From NCBI GenBank assembly GCA_030696435.1, contig JAUYSF010000215.1, forward strand, positions 1 through 7,492: a stretch of 7,492 bases of DNA, read 5' to 3'. Origin of the DNA: Desulfoprunum sp. (lineage in GTDB: Bacteria; Desulfobacterota; Desulfobulbia; Desulfobulbales; Desulfocapsaceae). Shown piece after piece: positions 5,533-7,492 of the stretch. Each line of letters starts with the position of its first letter. Within the stretch, counting starts at the first letter, position 1. A model generated the notes under the pieces. The model had not been told where the DNA came from. It saw nothing but the letters and a program-made list of their open reading frames with translations, and did not search any database. A program made the position numbers and the translations under genes.

Positions 5533-6897
5533 ATGAAAATGCATTGTCCCCATTGTGGGGTGAAAGGCTCAGTTGATGATTCGTACATCGGCAGAAAGAT
5601 CAGGTGTCCAAAATGTCAGGAAACATTCAGGTGTCAGATCGATGAAGAGGTGGCCGGGGATGTTGACATGCAGCAGCCTGTACTCCCTCCTGCTGAGGAG
5701 CATCCCGCCCTCTCCCCTGTCGCCGAGACTTCTGATGCAGAATCTTTGAAAGACCTGGCGGATGAGTCCCCGGATATATTTTCCGAGGAGGAGACATCGC
5801 CGGTCTCTCAGCTTGACACTTTTCCTGTGGCGTCGTTGCCTCTCGATGAGGCTGAAGCTGTCGAAAAAGAACCAGAAGAGGTTGTCCCGGAAATGGAATC
5901 CCCCTCGGATTCTCAAGTGGATGAGGACAGGGAGGCCGAAGAGATTGAAGTCCTGCTCGCTGGAGATGCAGAGGTGGAACCGGTTGAGCAGATTCCGGAG
6001 CAACCGGTTGAAGATATTGATCTGTCCGAGGTTCCCGATCAAAAACCTCTTGCCGCTGATACTCATGCTCTAGAGAGGCTAGAGGATCAGGAGCCCCTGC
6101 GGCTTGATGACGACAGCTGCGCTCCAGCCTCGGAGCCAGCGGCAATCGAGCCGACCTTGCCGGCTGCCGCTGCAGTACACGCCCAATCAGAAAAAAAACC
6201 TCCGATAGCGCCGCCAGGCAGATTTGGCCAAGGGCTGAAGCCTCGAACAGATTTTACTCTAGGTGAGGCCCTGAACGAGGCCTGGCAGTATACCAAGGGG
6301 GCAAAAGGCTCGATCTGGGCGGCCATTGGAATGATGTATCTGGTTATGCTCATCCTGGGACTCGGCCTGGGATTTATGCAGGCAGCACTTGGGATTGTTC
6401 CTGCGAGTGCTGCCGGGATATGGGTCGAGATAGGTGTTCAATCTCTTATCAGTGCCATTTCCACGCTTTTTACCGCAGGATTGATGTATATGGGTGTTCG
6501 TCGGGCGGCCGAAAAGGATCTCTCCTGGAAGTTGGTTTTTGTTGGTGTTCCCATGGCTGTAAAATTGTTGATTGCCTCAGTCCTTATGATGCTCCTGGTG
6601 ATCAGCGGTTTTGTCCTGCTTATCCTGCCCGGAATCTATCTGGCCATCGGTTATTCCATGACTCTGCCTCTCATGATCGACCGGCAGCTTGATCCATGGC
6701 AGGCCATGGAGGTCTCTCGCAAGGCGATTCATAAGGTCTGGTGGAAGGTCTTCGGGCTCTTTTTCGTCATGGGGCTTATCTATCTTGTCTCTGCTATTCC
6801 TCTGGGGATCGGGTTGATTTGGACAGCCCCCATGTCTGTCATATTGGTTGGCGTGGTCTATCGGTATCTTTTCGGGTCGCAGACGAAAAAATACTGA
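5533..6897 (+). CDS. Zinc-ribbon / acidic linker / multi-pass membrane fusion protein
   Basis: 454 residues from the ATG at 5533, with GGGAGG (5520-5525) at seven-base spacing. Residues 1-34 are an MJ0042-type zinc ribbon (C5, C8, C25, C28, plus an extra Cys34). Residues 36-225 are a long, strongly acidic, Pro- and Glu-rich linker, likely disordered. Residues 236-260 are amphipathic (FTLGEALNEAW). Five or six hydrophobic segments follow (about 262-287, 300-322, 338-366, possibly 367-380, 403-425 and 430-447). The region with LLILPGIYLAIGYSMTLPLM (362-381), the DRQLDPWQAMEVSRKAIHK helix (383-401) and a Trp-Trp-Lys entry to the next segment resembles bacterial integral-membrane domains of unknown function of the DUF975/YciC type. 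The zinc ribbon and linker should lie in the cytoplasm. No transport or catalytic motif is seen. A hairpin terminator follows 29 bp after the stop. Confidence 0.85.
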   Translation: MKMHCPHCGVKGSVDDSYIGRKIRCPKCQETFRCQIDEEVAGDVDMQQPVLPPAEEHPALSPVAETSDAESLKDLADESPDIFSEEETSPVSQLDTFPVASLPLDEAEAVEKEPEEVVPEMESPSDSQVDEDREAEEIEVLLAGDAEVEPVEQIPEQPVEDIDLSEVPDQKPLAADTHALERLEDQEPLRLDDDSCAPASEPAAIEPTLPAAAAVHAQSEKKPPIAPPGRFGQGLKPRTDFTLGEALNEAWQYTKGAKGSIWAAIGMMYLVMLILGLGLGFMQAALGIVPASAAGIWVEIGVQSLISAISTLFTAGLMYMGVRRAAEKDLSWKLVFVGVPMAVKLLIASVLMMLLVISGFVLLILPGIYLAIGYSMTLPLMIDRQLDPWQAMEVSRKAIHKVWWKVFGLFFVMGLIYLVSAIPLGIGLIWTAPMSVILVGVVYRYLFGSQTKKY

Positions 6898-6926
6898 AAA
6901 ATCGATCCGTCCTCATGTTCTGAAGT

Positions 6927-6954
6927 GACGAGGCGGTTTTTCTGCCGCCTCGTC
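6927..6954 (+). terminator. Rho-independent-type terminator after the zinc-ribbon genes
   Basis: A perfect 10-bp GC-rich stem (GACGAGGCGG with CCGCCTCGTC) encloses an 8-nt loop (TTTTTCTG), starting 29 bp after the stop at 6897. The sequence after the stem (GTCTTGTC) is only moderately T-rich, so termination strength is uncertain, but position and stem quality strongly suggest the end of the transcript. Confidence 0.7.
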
Positions 6955-6979
6955 GTCTTGTCAATCTTCGAGAATGCTC

Positions 6980-7106
6980 TATTTCATTTTCAAATCAAGA
7001 TGAGAACGCGAAGGCAAGCGAGCAGCGACGCGACAGTACATACACGTACGGCGAAGAGCTGCGCAGCGAAGCCGACAAAGTTAACGCTTGATTTGGAATT
7101 GGAATA
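6980..7106. repeat. 127-bp MITE-like element with 20-bp imperfect terminal inverted repeats
   Basis: The left end (6980-6999) and the reverse complement of the right end (7087-7106) agree at 17 of 20 positions, including an exact 9-bp CAAATCAAG / CTTGATTTG core. Similarity stops sharply outside. Both ends begin with TA, compatible with a TA target duplication as made by Tc1/mariner-like IS630 elements, though this cannot be separated from the repeat itself. The GC-rich interior (7000-7086) contains the dyad GTAC-ATACAC-GTAC (7036-7049) and a perfect 10-bp palindrome GCTGCGCAGC (7058-7067). There is no transposase and no credible gene. It is likely a dispersed non-autonomous repeat, or alternatively a structured RNA or protein-binding site. 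Only one full copy is present here. Confidence 0.6.
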
Positions 7107-7182
7107 ACTGGCAACTCCGAGTCTTATCTGGCCGCAGCCTCTGCGTCTCGATGGTCAACGGGCGGTGTGATGCGGGTGGAAT

Positions 7183-7492
7183 GTGCAATTTGATTTAGCA
7201 AGACCGAGGCGGCATTCGCTCACCGTCATTCACCTGCTCATGGTGTTATGCGCCGCCCTGGTTTCGACTTCTTTCACCGTTGGGGCTGCCATTGCACCCG
7301 GGCTGGATCCGGCAGTCCTTACTCTCATCCGTTTCATCCTTGCTGCTTGCCTGCTCGGCCCCTATGTTCAGCGTCGCTGCGGCCTACTTTTTTCCTGGTC
7401 ACTCTTCTGGCGATCGGCCTTGATCAGTGCCTGTCTAGTAACCTTTTTCTGGTGCATGTTTCTTGCCCTGCGCTCTACCACAGCTCTCAATA
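7183..7492 (+). CDS. EamA/DMT-family transporter, N-terminal part (runs off the window)
   Basis: An open frame from a GTG at 7183 continues past the window end, giving the first 103 residues. The frame is closed by a TGA at 7168, and the only in-frame ATG (7243) falls within the first membrane segment, so GTG is the likely start. A modest GGTGGA lies three bases upstream. The protein has a basic N-terminus (ARPRRHS), then a membrane segment about 13-32 ending STSFTVGAAIA, the loop PGLDPAVLTLIRF typical of drug/metabolite-transporter EamA repeats (39-51), a second segment (45-61), and a third starting at about 78 and leading into LALRSTTALN (94-103). EamA proteins usually have ten segments and export small metabolites; the substrate is not predictable. 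It starts 77 bp after the inverted-repeat element. Confidence 0.8.
   Translation, partial: MQFDLARPRRHSLTVIHLLMVLCAALVSTSFTVGAAIAPGLDPAVLTLIRFILAACLLGPYVQRRCGLLFSWSLFWRSALISACLVTFFWCMFLALRSTTALN

Noticed and set aside
5569..6145. Long minus-strand frames opposite the acidic linker
   Set aside because: They are antisense shadows caused by the biased GAG/GAA-rich composition. The plus-strand frame has the ribosome site, zinc-ribbon motif and membrane domain.
6925..7107. A 60-codon plus-strand frame across the terminator and the inverted-repeat element
   Set aside because: Its start lies inside the terminator region, it has no ribosome site, and its sequence is explained by the repeat element. 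It is treated as a spurious frame.

Overview
The window looks like ordinary chromosomal sequence from a Desulfobacterota (deltaproteobacterial) bacterium, probably near the Desulfobulbales. This is an inference. It rests on the combination of a DUF3124 periplasmic protein, a small PilZ protein ending in an F-HLQ-II-YN tail, MJ0042-type zinc-ribbon proteins and a moderate GC content. No 16S gene or diagnostic marker is present. All genes read cleanly as bacterial, with Shine-Dalgarno sites at most starts.

Layout. Minus strand, 29-3590: a small lipoprotein, a two-domain ModF-like ABC ATPase, a collapsed yciA thioesterase gene overlapping the end of a secreted dienelactone-hydrolase-family protein, and a secreted DUF3124 protein. 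A hairpin-rich divergent region (3591-3889) separates these from a plus-strand PilZ gene (3890-4258). PilZ converges on folA, dihydrofolate reductase (4463-4942, minus). From the AT-rich folA upstream region, two plus-strand zinc-ribbon genes are read in tandem (5079-5435 and 5533-6897). The second is a fusion of zinc ribbon, acidic linker and membrane domain, and ends at a strong hairpin (6927-6954). A 127-bp element with 20-bp imperfect terminal inverted repeats (6980-7106) follows. The start of an EamA/DMT-family transporter (7183 onward) runs off the window.

How the genes relate. This is not one pathway. Dienelactone hydrolase and the yciA remnant were evidently a translationally coupled pair. 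The two zinc-ribbon genes share near-identical leaders and N-termini and look like a duplicated or domain-shuffled pair that probably acts together. The other genes look like separate transcription units. No defence system, CRISPR array, RNA gene or complete insertion sequence was seen.

The most notable points are: (1) an in-frame internal deletion that leaves only the two ends of YciA; (2) a ModF-like ATPase whose first nucleotide-binding domain has lost the Walker A, Walker B and H-loop residues but kept LSSGQ, while the second has the reverse pattern, leaving one composite ATP site; (3) the small inverted-repeat-bounded element near the right end; (4) the duplicated zinc-ribbon pair.
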